Notes under the pieces: model-generated | Told to the model about the DNA's origin: nothing | Databases searched by the model: none | The model's input: the letters and a program-made list of their open reading frames with translations, nothing else | Position numbers and translations under genes: made by a program | Origin: Aurantimicrobium minutum | Lineage (GTDB): Bacteria; Actinomycetota; Actinomycetes; Actinomycetales; Microbacteriaceae | Reading direction: 5' to 3' | Length of the DNA: 64,000 nt | NCBI RefSeq assembly: GCF_029893825.1 | Contig: NZ_JARXXV010000001.1 | Span: 1,116,001 to 1,180,000 of the forward strand | In this document: positions 42,620-50,731 of the stretch, piece after piece | How positions within the stretch are numbered: position 1 is the first letter of the stretch | How the letters are laid out: every line of letters begins with the position of its first letter

Positions 42620-43086
42620 CCGAGCTTCTCTCGGAAGAACTCGGTCAGTAACTGACCACACTCTTCGGCACGAACTCCCGGAATCACCTCAACCTGATGA
42701 TTGAGTCTGCGGTCACGAAGAAGATCAAAGACGGAACCTGCGGCCCCAGCTTTCTCATCCCACGCGCCATACACAACGGTGGGGATGCGGGCTGCCAGGA
42801 TTGCTCCGGCACACATCACGCAGGGCTCGAGGGTGACCACGAGCGTGCAGTCGCTCAGTCGCCAATTACCCAGCTTCGCTGCGGCCGCACGAATGGCCAT
42901 CACTTCTGCGTGGCCGAGAGGGTCTTCATCTCGCTCTTTGGTGTTGCGACCGGTGGCAATTACCTCACCATGAGAATCAAGAATCACAGCACCGACAGGT
43001 ACATCATCGGAGTGTGCACAGGCACGTGCTTCCACCAACGCAAGCTCCATCTGGGCCTTGCGTTCGTGCGAAGTGGGGACAGCCAT
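42616..43086 (-). CDS. tadA: tRNA-specific adenosine deaminase
   Basis: TadA turns A34 of tRNA-Arg(ACG) into inosine; its substrate tRNA is encoded at 56924-56996. The 156 residues have the zinc deaminase motifs HAEVMAI (His and catalytic Glu, about 59-65) and EPCVMCAGAIL (about 87-97), plus RNA-contact RVVYGAWDEKAGA-like sequence TVVYGAWDEKAGAAG. TAGGCT lies 6 nt before ATG (43093-43098). Confidence 0.95.
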   Translation of the reverse strand: MAVPTSHERKAQMELALVEARACAHSDDVPVGAVILDSHGEVIATGRNTKERDEDPLGHAEVMAIRAAAAKLGNWRLSDCTLVVTLEPCVMCAGAILAARIPTVVYGAWDEKAGAAGSVFDLLRDRRLNHQVEVIPGVRAEECGQLLTEFFREKLG

Positions 43087-43109
43087 ACCTCGAGCCTATA
43101 TCCGCTTAT

Positions 43110-43139
43110 TTGACAGGGTTTAGCGCTCTCCGGTTAACT
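43110..43139 (+). promoter_or_regulatory. Promoter of the Cys-rich leader peptide
   Basis: TTGACA (43110-43115), an 18-nt spacer and TTAACT (43134-43139) make a near-consensus promoter. Transcription would start about 7 nt later, on the ATG at 43146, so the mRNA begins with the start codon. Confidence 0.75.
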
Positions 43140-43145
43140 TGTCTT

Positions 43146-43235
43146 ATGACTTCCGGCGCTCACACCATTTCTGGTGCTCACGGCATGATGCCCGTGATGA
43201 GCTGTGCCTGCCGTCGAATGTGTTGCAGCAACTAA
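43146..43235 (+). CDS. Leaderless Cys-rich leader peptide, candidate cysteine attenuator
   Basis: This 29-residue open frame begins on the predicted transcription start and ends in SCACRRMCCSN, with four Cys in the last ten residues. Short leaderless polycysteine frames are known in mycobacteria upstream of sulfur genes, where ribosome stalling at Cys codons under low Cys-tRNA raises downstream expression. A small hairpin GCAGC-N10-GCTGC (43225-43244) overlaps the last codons and stop, so a stalled ribosome would change folding. The downstream gene is a winged-helix regulator at 43321. Function as an attenuator is inference. Confidence 0.65.
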   Translation: MTSGAHTISGAHGMMPVMSCACRRMCCSN

Positions 43236-43320
43236 TTCAGCTGCTTTCCCCATTCGACTTTCATCAACACATCGTCCGTGTTAACCCGGCCTGATGTTTA
43301 AGGCACCATAAAGGATTCTC

Positions 43321-43938
43321 ATGTCAACACCCACAGAACGTCCTATCCCTAAGGGCTTCGCTCTCTATGTCGGCCTCGACGAGGCAACCGCAGCTGAGCG
43401 TGGACTCGATCTCGGCAAGGTTGTGGAAGCTCTCAAGAAGCTCACTAACGAACTTGTTCCTGGGACCGAAACCTATGCCGCAGTTGCGCTTGCTCCAGCC
43501 AGCTCACGTGGTCGTCAGGTGGACCTGGTGCGCCTTGCACTGCAGGAGCCTTCGGCTGTGGCCAAATACAAGCCGGAAGATGACTTCGAGCCATCCGATG
43601 GAGACGGTGGTGTCGTGGTGGATATCTCACGCAAGCGCGTGCTGATTGACTACCAAGCAGCTCCTCTGACGTTTAAAGAGTTTGAACTGCTTCAGTTCTT
43701 GGTGGTGCACAAGGGTGAAACCATTTCTCGCGAGGCCATCATCAAGGCACTATGGCGCGAAGATGATCTCGACATTCCTAATGAGCGCACCATTGATGTG
43801 CACGTGCGTCGCCTTCGTTCCAAGCTGGGTCGTTTCGAGGACATTGTTCGCACCGTGCGCGGTGTGGGGTATCGCTATGACCAGCACGCAGACGTGACCG
43901 TTATGCATGCAGGGACTCCTTCGCCTGACCTGTTCTAA
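43321..43938 (+). CDS. Winged-helix (OmpR-type) transcriptional regulator
   Basis: The C-terminal half of the 205 residues is an OmpR/PhoB DNA-binding domain: LTFKEFELLQFLVVHKGETISRE, then NERTIDVHVRRLRSKLG (recognition helix) and VRTVRGVGYRYD. The N-terminal 90 residues have no phospho-acceptor Asp layout of a receiver, so it is not a standard response regulator. The AAAGGA site precedes ATG. It lies 85 nt after a Cys-rich leader peptide, which suggests sulfur or thiol-linked control of its synthesis. Confidence 0.88.
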   Translation: MSTPTERPIPKGFALYVGLDEATAAERGLDLGKVVEALKKLTNELVPGTETYAAVALAPASSRGRQVDLVRLALQEPSAVAKYKPEDDFEPSDGDGGVVVDISRKRVLIDYQAAPLTFKEFELLQFLVVHKGETISREAIIKALWREDDLDIPNERTIDVHVRRLRSKLGRFEDIVRTVRGVGYRYDQHADVTVMHAGTPSPDLF

Positions 43939-44062
43939 AGTTCTCAGGAAATCCGCAGGAAAAACTCTTCCCTCTCGTTACCAATCCGTTATAAAGTGAC
44001 ATTACGAGCAAGCTTGCTGTGGCTCTCTCGTGAATGTGATTGCAAAACTCTTGGTGTAAAAC
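43939..44062 (+). other. Noncoding gap, possible small RNA
   Basis: No open frame is convincing here. TATAAA (43990-43995) could be a -10 box, though no good -35 is seen. Downstream lie a perfect 12-bp palindrome AGCAAGCTTGCT (44007-44018) and then a strong terminator (44063-44098), which would give an RNA near 100 nt. It may simply be the 3' UTR of the regulator gene. Confidence 0.3.
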
Positions 44063-44098
44063 AAGGGCCGGTCGGATCCCCCTTTCCGACCGGCCCTT
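44063..44098 (+). terminator. Strong hairpin terminator before phr
   Basis: AAGGGCCGGTCGG (44063-44075) pairs perfectly with 44086-44098 over 13 bp around a 10-nt loop. TTTCC follows on the plus strand and the minus side also has T-rich sequence. It closes the regulator transcript. Confidence 0.85.
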
Positions 44099-44119
44099 TC
44101 CTATCCCTAGGCTGTACTC

Positions 44120-45541
44120 ATGACCTGCTCGATTGTGTGGCTTCGTGATGATCTCCGCGTTGCAGATAACCCTGCCCTTGCTGCAGCGGTAGATCGCGGT
44201 GAACCCGTCGTCGTCGTATTCATTCTTGATGAAGTCTCTCCGGGAATACGTCCGCTCGGTGGCGCAACGAAGTGGTGGCTCCACCACAGCCTGACCGCGT
44301 TGAAGGACAAGCTCCACCGCCTGGGTGGTCAACTGGTGTTGCGCCAGGGGGCAGCTCCTGATGTATTGCGAAACCTCATTCGCGAAACCGGGGCAACTAC
44401 CCTTTATTGGAACCGTCGCTATGGCAAACCCGAACGCGATATGGATGCCAGCATCAAGGAATATGCCAAGGCCTCTGGCCTTGACGCACACAGCTTCCAG
44501 GCAAATCTGTTGTTTGAGCCGTGGACTGTTCGCACTGGCTCAGGCACCCCCTACACCGTCTTTACTCCGTTCTGGAAGTCGTGCATTAACCGCCCCACAC
44601 CTCCGCGCCTACCCGCACCGGCGCCTGCTGCAATCACCTCACCGGCTGCACTGCCAGAAAGTGATGACCTGGATTCGTGGGGACTCCTGCCCACAAACCC
44701 CAACTGGGCGCTTGCATTCCCCCACCGCTGGACCGTAGGAGAAAACGGAGCACACGCCGCACTGGAGCGCTTCTTTGACTCACGTCTAAACCGCTATGCC
44801 AAGGGACGTGACTTCCCTTCGGAGTATTCAACCAGTGAACTCTCTCCCCACCTGCGCTGGGGAGAAATCAGTCCATTCCAGATTTGGCATGCCACCGATG
44901 AGCACCGCCGCGCTGCTGGAAACTCTGCCGAAGTCCAGACCAACGCTGCCAAGTTCTTGGCAGAACTTGGCTGGCGTGAGTTCAGTTATCACCTGCTCTA
45001 TCACTGGCCGGATTTGGCCACCGTGAACTTTGATGCACGCTTTGATCACTTCCCGTGGGGTGCAGCTGATCCTGAGATTCTTGAAGCGTGGCAACAGGGT
45101 CGCACCGGTATTCCCATGGTCGATGCTGGAATGCGTGAGCTGTGGCAGACCGGCTATATGCATAACCGTGTTCGGATGATTGCAGCATCCTTCCTCATTA
45201 AGAACCTTCTCATCGACTGGCGTGTGGGCGAAGCATGGTTCTGGGACACCCTGGTTGATGCCGATCCTGCCAGCAACGCAGCTTCATGGCAGTGGGTTGC
45301 CGGCAGCGGCGCTGACGCTGCCCCGTATTTCCGAGTCTTCAACCCAGTGTTGCAAGCAGACAAATTTGACCCCAAGCGTGAATATCTTCACCGCTACCTG
45401 GGTGAATACGAACATCCCATGCTCAGCGGATATCCCGAACCCATCGTGGATTTACTGGAATCACGTAATCGTGCACTTGAGGCATTCAAGTCACTAGCTG
45501 ATGTTCCCCGGAGTATTGCTCCGCCAACTATTGATCTCTAG
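44120..45541 (+). CDS. phr: Deoxyribodipyrimidine photolyase (class I CPD type)
   Basis: It repairs UV pyrimidine dimers with light. The 473 residues have an N-terminal antenna domain (SIVWLRDDLRVADNPAL) and a C-terminal FAD domain with EYSTSELSPHLRWGEISPF, TGIPMVDAGMRELWQTGY and HNRVRMIAASFLIKNLL, then WQWVAGSGADAAPYFRVFNP. Trp residues of the electron-transfer chain are present. TAGGCT (44108-44113) lies 6 nt before ATG, giving a leaderless mRNA. A strong terminator follows at 45569. Confidence 0.97.
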   Translation: MTCSIVWLRDDLRVADNPALAAAVDRGEPVVVVFILDEVSPGIRPLGGATKWWLHHSLTALKDKLHRLGGQLVLRQGAAPDVLRNLIRETGATTLYWNRRYGKPERDMDASIKEYAKASGLDAHSFQANLLFEPWTVRTGSGTPYTVFTPFWKSCINRPTPPRLPAPAPAAITSPAALPESDDLDSWGLLPTNPNWALAFPHRWTVGENGAHAALERFFDSRLNRYAKGRDFPSEYSTSELSPHLRWGEISPFQIWHATDEHRRAAGNSAEVQTNAAKFLAELGWREFSYHLLYHWPDLATVNFDARFDHFPWGAADPEILEAWQQGRTGIPMVDAGMRELWQTGYMHNRVRMIAASFLIKNLLIDWRVGEAWFWDTLVDADPASNAASWQWVAGSGADAAPYFRVFNPVLQADKFDPKREYLHRYLGEYEHPMLSGYPEPIVDLLESRNRALEAFKSLADVPRSIAPPTIDL

Positions 45542-45568
45542 AGCATCGATCTCACACTCGTCAACGAC

Positions 45569-45600
45569 GAAGAGGCCCTCACCGTGGTGAGGGCCTCTTC
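45569..45600. terminator. Hairpin terminator between phr and the rhodanese gene
   Basis: A perfect 14-bp stem (GAAGAGGCCCTCAC and its complement) with a CGTG loop lies between two convergent genes, 28 nt after phr and 16 nt before the end of the rhodanese gene. It can serve both strands. Confidence 0.85.
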
Positions 45601-45615
45601 TGTGTGAACTTCTCG

Positions 45616-45975
45616 TTACTGGACGATCTTGATTCCGGTAGCACTGGAGGCATCGTTGATGCCGTGAGCATCAGTCACCTTGGTGAAGCCAGACGCCTTC
45701 ATAATCTCCACTGCCTTGGCCGAGCGATTTCCTGAGCGGCAGTAGACAACATAGTCACCGTCGGTGGGGAGCTGGCTGAGGATTGTTCCGAAGTTTGCGT
45801 TCTCAACATCTATGTTGACAGCGCCATCGAGGTGACCTGCGCTGTATTCATCAGGGGTGCGCACATCAATCACGATGGTGTCTTTGCTCACGTTGATGTG
45901 TGCCGAAGGAGCACAGGCAGCAAGAGCAAATGTTGCCACTAACGCAAGCGCGATGAGGGTAAAGATTTTCTTCAT
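45616..45975 (-). CDS. Rhodanese-domain lipoprotein
   Basis: The 119 residues have a lipoprotein signal with lipobox ALAAC (Cys near 21) and one rhodanese domain: IVIDVRTPDEYSAGHLDGAVNID, then the active loop YCRSGNRS (Cys near 83). It should move sulfane sulfur outside the cytoplasmic membrane. TATTCT (45982-45987) is 6 nt before ATG, and a perfect CsoR/CstR-type palindrome sits just upstream of it (45992-46007). Control by persulfide or copper is likely. Confidence 0.93.
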   Translation of the reverse strand: MKKIFTLIALALVATFALAACAPSAHINVSKDTIVIDVRTPDEYSAGHLDGAVNIDVENANFGTILSQLPTDGDYVVYCRSGNRSAKAVEIMKASGFTKVTDAHGINDASSATGIKIVQ

Positions 45976-45991
45976 AGCTCAAGAATATCAG

Positions 45992-46007
45992 ATACCCCTA
46001 GGGGTAT
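45992..46007. promoter_or_regulatory. CsoR/CstR-type operator in the rhodanese promoter
   Basis: ATACCCCTAGGGGTAT is a perfect 16-bp palindrome. It lies 4 nt upstream of the TATTCT -10 box of the rhodanese gene, inside the promoter spacer. ATACCC-N4-GGGTAT operators are known for persulfide sensor CstR and related CsoR proteins. No csoR or cstR gene is in the window. Confidence 0.7.
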
Positions 46008-46012
46008 GTGAT

Positions 46013-46858
46013 CTAGGCCTCTTTGGTGATCTCAACCTTGACGAAAACACCTGATGCACTCGCGCCTGCATAGACACCGCGCAGTGGGGATACATCCTTG
46101 TAGTCGCGACCACGGGCAATCAGCACGTGGCGCTCACCAATGTTGAGCATGTTGGTGGGGTCATAGCCAAACCAGTCACCGGTGAACCACTCAACCCAGG
46201 CGTGTGATTCGCCCACGATGGTCTCGCCAATCTCCGCATCAGGCTTCGACTGAAGATAACCGGAGACATAACGGGCAGGGATTCCCACAGCACGCAAAGC
46301 ACCGAGTGTGACGTGAGCGATGTCCTGGCAGACTCCCTTTTTGTTCTCCCACGCATGGGTTGCCGTGGTCTGAACTCCGGTCACGCCCTTGGTGTATTCG
46401 ATGTTGTCATAGATGGCAGCAGCGATGGCCTGCGCGGTTTCTGCTGGGTTCTTGTGTTGAGCAGCAATCTCCTGGGCGAGTGCAACAAGCCCCTCAGGTG
46501 GTGAGGTGAGTCTGGTTTGCTCAGTGAACTCAACAAACTTCGTGGAGCTGGTGCGTGCTGCTTCCAGCTCCTCCCAGCTGATGTCGGGAACTTCACGCAA
46601 AGCAGGGCGGACTTCAACAACACTGGTTGCGGTCACCGACAGTTCAGTGTGAGGAGTGAGGACTTCAAAGGTGCTCACCTGAGTTCCCCAGTAGTCGACA
46701 TAGCCGTGCTGGGCAGCGGTGGGGTGAATCTGAAGGTTTGCCTGCAGAACAAACTGCTCGTTGTTACTCACAGGCAACATGCGTGCTTCGTTATAGGAAG
46801 CAGTTGCCGGAAGTTCATATTTGAACCCCGTGCGGTGGACTATGCGGAGACGACTCAT
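46013..46858 (-). CDS. Transglutaminase-like cysteine protease (operon member)
   Basis: The 281 residues have an N-terminal beta domain (LRIVHRTGFKYELPATASYNEARML) and a papain-like transglutaminase core: Cys in KKGVCQDIAHV (about 170), His in GESHAWVEWF (about 212) and Asp in FGYDPTN (about 227). It should cleave or form a peptide bond. It is the third gene of an operon with a circularly permuted ATP-grasp and alpha-E protein. ATG 46858 overlaps the alpha-E stop by 4 nt. Confidence 0.92.
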   Translation of the reverse strand: MSRLRIVHRTGFKYELPATASYNEARMLPVSNNEQFVLQANLQIHPTAAQHGYVDYWGTQVSTFEVLTPHTELSVTATSVVEVRPALREVPDISWEELEAARTSSTKFVEFTEQTRLTSPPEGLVALAQEIAAQHKNPAETAQAIAAAIYDNIEYTKGVTGVQTTATHAWENKKGVCQDIAHVTLGALRAVGIPARYVSGYLQSKPDAEIGETIVGESHAWVEWFTGDWFGYDPTNMLNIGERHVLIARGRDYKDVSPLRGVYAGASASGVFVKVEITKEA

Positions 46859-47784
46859 GAGTTTTCTCCAATCCACACCGGAACGGCGCTGGTGGGGAAA
46901 TACTTCAAACGAATCTGATCGCTGGCAGCACTGGTGACGGCCTGGACTTCTTCCATGTGGGCAGGAAGGTCATCCATGAGTTCAATGATCGGGCGGAACT
47001 CAAGTTCACTACGAATACCACCGAGTAAACGCAGCGCCTGGTCCACAACACCGGCGCGACCTTCGCGTGGATCAATCTCGCGCAAGCATTCCTCGGCCTT
47101 AGTGACCGAGTAGAGAATCGAGCGAGGGAACAGGCGGTCTGTGAGCAAGAACTCTGCCGCGTTCCGAGTCGAAGGAACTCCGCGGTAGGTGCGAAGGTAG
47201 GCCTCATAGGCGCCACAACTGCGCAGAATCGTGGTCCACGACGGACCGCTGGCGTCAGTCAGCGACCTCGTCGCTAACAGACGGGCGGTCATATCTGCAC
47301 GCTCAATGGCGCGACCAAGTGTGAAGAACTGCCACGCTTCATCGTGGCTTGTGGCAGAGTCCACAATGCCGATAGCCAGCGCAGCACGTTCCCGGACGTA
47401 GCGGAAGAACTCGTGTGTCTTATCCGCAGCAACCTTTTTAGGAATGCGGGCGTTGGTGCTGTTGAGGCACTCCCACAATTCAGTGGAAACAATCTCGCGA
47501 GCACGACGAGCATTCTCTCGTGCTGACGCAATAGCAAAGGCAATAGAACCAGGGTGCTGACGATCCACCGCTAGATCGTTGATCACGTCTTCACGGGTGA
47601 CGAGCCTGCCTGGAGGAAGATCAGTACCCATTACCGAAAGCAGTGAGCGGCAGGCAGTGTCTTCATCAATCCAGGGGTCTTCCAGCAACAGCTGCAGGTG
47701 AACGTCCAAGATGCGCGCAGTTCCATCAGAGCGCTCAACATAGCGACCGATCCAGAACAGGGATTCTGCAATTCGAGAAAGCAT
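46855..47784 (-). CDS. Alpha-E domain protein
   Basis: The 309 residues match the all-helical alpha-E family (DUF403), opening with MLSRIAESLFWIGRYVERSDGTARILD and containing ARENARRAREIVSTELWE and RAIERADMTARLLATR. Such proteins are always linked with circularly permuted ATP-grasp and transglutaminase genes, and are predicted to assist peptide ligation. It overlaps the ATP-grasp gene by 1 nt and the transglutaminase gene by 4 nt. No direct biochemical role is known to me. Confidence 0.93.
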   Translation of the reverse strand: MLSRIAESLFWIGRYVERSDGTARILDVHLQLLLEDPWIDEDTACRSLLSVMGTDLPPGRLVTREDVINDLAVDRQHPGSIAFAIASARENARRAREIVSTELWECLNSTNARIPKKVAADKTHEFFRYVRERAALAIGIVDSATSHDEAWQFFTLGRAIERADMTARLLATRSLTDASGPSWTTILRSCGAYEAYLRTYRGVPSTRNAAEFLLTDRLFPRSILYSVTKAEECLREIDPREGRAGVVDQALRLLGGIRSELEFRPIIELMDDLPAHMEEVQAVTSAASDQIRLKYFPTSAVPVWIGENS

Positions 47785-49472
47785 TAGTTCACCCCTTCCT
47801 CGGTTGACTGCTGTTGTTGTTCCTGCTGTTGGTGGCGCTTGGTAGCGTCATGATCTTGCGGCAAGACCGAAGGCAATGATGCCTTCGACTCGTGAGAGGT
47901 CTGAGAGGTGGAATCAAGTTCATCCGATTCGAGAGTGGCCTGGCCGGCCACGAGGTCCGAAACACTGACGTGTTCGCGCTTACCCTTGCCGGGTCGTTCG
48001 TCGATAGGCCCGACAACCCATGTGTCCTTCGAGCCACCACCCTGGCTCGAGTTCACCACAAGCTCCCCCTCAGGAAGAGCAACACGAGTGAGACCACCTG
48101 GAAGTACAAAGACATCGTCACCGCTGTTGACGGCAAAAGGTCGCAAGTCTGCATGGCGAGGTCGCATGCCATCCTCAACGAGTGTGGGGATGGTGGAGAA
48201 CTGAACTACAGGTTGAGCAATCCAGCCGCGAGGATCAGCAATAAGACGTTCACGCAGTGCATCGAGTTCATCCTTCGATGCGTCTGGCCCCACGACAAGG
48301 CCCTTACCGCCCGAACCATCTACAGGTTTGACCACGAGTTCATCGAGGCGGTCTAGAACTTCTTCGAGAGCTGCTGGCTCTTCCAGACGCCAGGTGTCCA
48401 CGTTGGGAAGGATTGGTTCTTCGCCGAGGTAATACTTGGTCAACTCGGGCACGTAGGTGTAGACGAGCTTGTCATCGGCAACACCATTACCCACAGCATT
48501 GGCAATAGTGACGTGACCCAGACGAGCAGCAAGTAGCATGCCAGGAGAACCAAGGATTGAATCCGGACGGAACTGCAGTGGGTCAATGTATTCGTCATCC
48601 ACGCGACGATAGATCACATCCACACGCTTGGGACCGGCAGTGGTGCGCATCCAGACACGACCGTTCGAGCAGAACAGGTCACGTCCTTCCACCAGCTCCA
48701 CACCCATCAAACGAGCAAGCAGGGTGTGTTCGAAGTATGCCGAGTTATAGACACCGGGAGTAAGCACCACGATGGTGGGCTCGTCCACACCATCAGGTGC
48801 TGAAGCTTGAAGCGCCTGGAGAAGTTTGTAGGGGTAGTCACCGACCGGGCGAACACTCATCTCCACAAAGAGCTCAGGAAGTGTCTGTGCCATCACGCGA
48901 CGGTTAGAGATGACGTAGCTCACACCTGAGGGAACACGCACGTTGTCCTCGAGTACTCGCCAGTCACCTTGCTGGTCGCGAATCAGGTCAATGCCTGCCA
49001 CGTGAATACGAACACCATTTGCGGAACGGATACCGGCAGCCTGGCGGTGGTAGTGACTCGAGGTACTGATCAGCTTGGCGGGGATAACTCCATCTCGCAC
49101 CGCATTCTGTGGACCATAGACATCTGCCAAGAACATTTCGAGAACCTTGACGCGCTGCTGCACACCGCGCTCAACGTTGTTCCAGTCATCTGCTTCGATG
49201 ACACGGGGAACAGCATCGAGCGGGAATGGACGTTCTTCCCCCGCAAAGTCGAAGGTCACGCCCTGAGCAAGATAGGAGCTCGCTAGCGCTTCGGTGCGAC
49301 CACGAAGTTCTTCCTGCGACATCTGCGCAAGAGCGTTATAGAGCTCCTTGTAGGGGGCACGAGGATTACCGGGCTTGTCTGTCTTGGGGAACATCTCGTC
49401 CCACGCAGCAGCACCCTTGCGCACACGCGGAGTTTCACGCGTGTTGCTATAACCGTCGAACAGGGTCTCCAT
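47784..49472 (-). CDS. Circularly permuted ATP-grasp protein (type 2)
   Basis: The 562 residues hold the CP-ATP-grasp core: GVQQRVKVLEMFLADVYG, RTDVH-like HVAGIDLIRDQQGDWRVLEDNVRVPSG (metal and ATP site) and VVKPVDGSGGKGLVVGP (P-loop-like). The N-terminus is TP-rich; the C-terminal 60 residues are low complexity, with a run of Gln. ATP-grasp enzymes make carboxylate-amine bonds, so it probably ligates peptides or amino acids. CAGAAT lies 6 nt before ATG (49479-49484). It heads the three-gene operon. Confidence 0.92.
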   Translation of the reverse strand: METLFDGYSNTRETPRVRKGAAAWDEMFPKTDKPGNPRAPYKELYNALAQMSQEELRGRTEALASSYLAQGVTFDFAGEERPFPLDAVPRVIEADDWNNVERGVQQRVKVLEMFLADVYGPQNAVRDGVIPAKLISTSSHYHRQAAGIRSANGVRIHVAGIDLIRDQQGDWRVLEDNVRVPSGVSYVISNRRVMAQTLPELFVEMSVRPVGDYPYKLLQALQASAPDGVDEPTIVVLTPGVYNSAYFEHTLLARLMGVELVEGRDLFCSNGRVWMRTTAGPKRVDVIYRRVDDEYIDPLQFRPDSILGSPGMLLAARLGHVTIANAVGNGVADDKLVYTYVPELTKYYLGEEPILPNVDTWRLEEPAALEEVLDRLDELVVKPVDGSGGKGLVVGPDASKDELDALRERLIADPRGWIAQPVVQFSTIPTLVEDGMRPRHADLRPFAVNSGDDVFVLPGGLTRVALPEGELVVNSSQGGGSKDTWVVGPIDERPGKGKREHVSVSDLVAGQATLESDELDSTSQTSHESKASLPSVLPQDHDATKRHQQQEQQQQSTEEGVN

Positions 49473-49495
49473 AGACCGATTCTGCCATCAAAGAG

Positions 49496-49540
49496 TTACG
49501 AGCGGGTTACCGATTTAGTTATTCAGTAACCCGCCCGTAA
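49496..49540. terminator. Long inverted repeat before the ATP-grasp operon
   Basis: Two 15-nt arms (49496-49510 and 49526-49540) pair with one mismatch around a 15-nt loop. It lies past the stop of the lipase-like gene and 23 nt before the ATP-grasp start on the same strand. It may be a terminator without T-run, or an operator for the operon. Confidence 0.5.
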
Positions 49541-49553
49541 TCAGTGAAGAGTG

Positions 49554-50639
49554 TTAGAACTTGGAGTTCAGCCAGGTACGAGCCTCATCAACCGAGGCCT
49601 GGGGCAACGAGAAGTGGTCGTCATTAGGGTAGGTCGAAGAGCTGATGTCTCCCCCGAGTGCCTTAATGGCGTCAATGTAGCCAAGCTGCCAAGGCAGTGG
49701 GCACGGACCGTTAGGGTCTTGACCATCAATGAGAACCAACACAGGGCACACTGGCTTCTTCTGAGCTGCGGATGCTTTCTCAAACGCGCCCATCCACACA
49801 GGAAGCTTGGCGGTGTTGACCTGAATTACGGGGCCACTGAGGTTGTAATTGCGGGTCAAGATATCGCTGAAGTGGTGGACAGAAGCTGTGTTCCAATTCT
49901 CCTCAAACAGTTTCTTGCCCAGCGGAGAGAACACATCATCGAGAGAGAGTTTGTCGGGGAATGCTGCCGTCATCGCCGCCAAGATCATGAACAAATGTCC
50001 ATCTGGAGGCACCGGAGTACCACTGCCCAGTGCGCTGCCCAAACCAGGCAACTTCAAAGCAATGGAGGGAACACCTGGCGACATGGCGACTGAACCAATC
50101 AGTTCAAGGTCACCGTAATCTGCTGCTTCCAGTTCAGCAGCAGCTGCAACAGTGCCACCGCCTTGAGACCATCCAATCAATCCAACTTTGTTACCCGCGC
50201 CAACTTTCATCTCTCGTGCGGCGTGAACGATACGTATTGCGTCAAGAGCGTTAGTGCGGTTAACCGTGTATTGGTGAATGCCTTCAGTCCCGATTCCTTG
50301 ATAATCCGTTGCCACCACGACATAGCCTTCATCGATGAACTTCTGCAGACCCGGAACACCATAATCAATTGGGGTAGTTGACCCCGAAGCGAAATACAGG
50401 GTCAACTCTCGTGCAGGATCTTCCTGCGCAGAGGGGCAGGATGCGTCACCCATGCCCGTTGTGCCATGCGCCCAACTCATGATCTTGCGATCTGTGCCTT
50501 CGCCAGCAGGAGCAATCACCAATCCAGTTGACTGCGTTGGCTTGCCATGCAGATCGTAGGACGCGTATCGAATTTTGTAAGCGTCAGCTCCAGCAATAGA
50601 GGTCGAAATCTTTTCTTGGCTGATGAGTACGTTGCCCAT
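49554..50639 (-). CDS. Secretory-lipase-family alpha/beta hydrolase, no signal peptide
   Basis: The 361 residues match the LIP family: nucleophile in GLIGWSQGGGT (Ser near 179), Asp in LIDGQDPNGP (near 306) and His in NDDHFSLPQ (near 345). An oxyanion motif SWAHGTTGMG is near residue 55. Family members are lipases or esterases, usually secreted, but no signal peptide is visible here, so it may act inside the cell. AGGAG precedes ATG. A gapped repeat TAGAC-N10-GTCTA (50653-50672) sits upstream. Confidence 0.87.
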   Translation of the reverse strand: MGNVLISQEKISTSIAGADAYKIRYASYDLHGKPTQSTGLVIAPAGEGTDRKIMSWAHGTTGMGDASCPSAQEDPARELTLYFASGSTTPIDYGVPGLQKFIDEGYVVVATDYQGIGTEGIHQYTVNRTNALDAIRIVHAAREMKVGAGNKVGLIGWSQGGGTVAAAAELEAADYGDLELIGSVAMSPGVPSIALKLPGLGSALGSGTPVPPDGHLFMILAAMTAAFPDKLSLDDVFSPLGKKLFEENWNTASVHHFSDILTRNYNLSGPVIQVNTAKLPVWMGAFEKASAAQKKPVCPVLVLIDGQDPNGPCPLPWQLGYIDAIKALGGDISSSTYPNDDHFSLPQASVDEARTWLNSKF

Positions 50640-50731
50640 GAGTTCTCCTGATTAGACGGTTAGTTCAGTCTATGAGAGCAGGATGAGCTCAAGTAGCATG
50701 ACCTTAGCTGCAGCGTTGGAGAGGATTACCC

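Noticed and set aside
43014-43145. Upstream extension of the Cys-rich peptide
   Set aside because: The longer frame crosses the tadA start and the TTGACA/TTAACT promoter; only the part from ATG 43146 can be transcribed from it.
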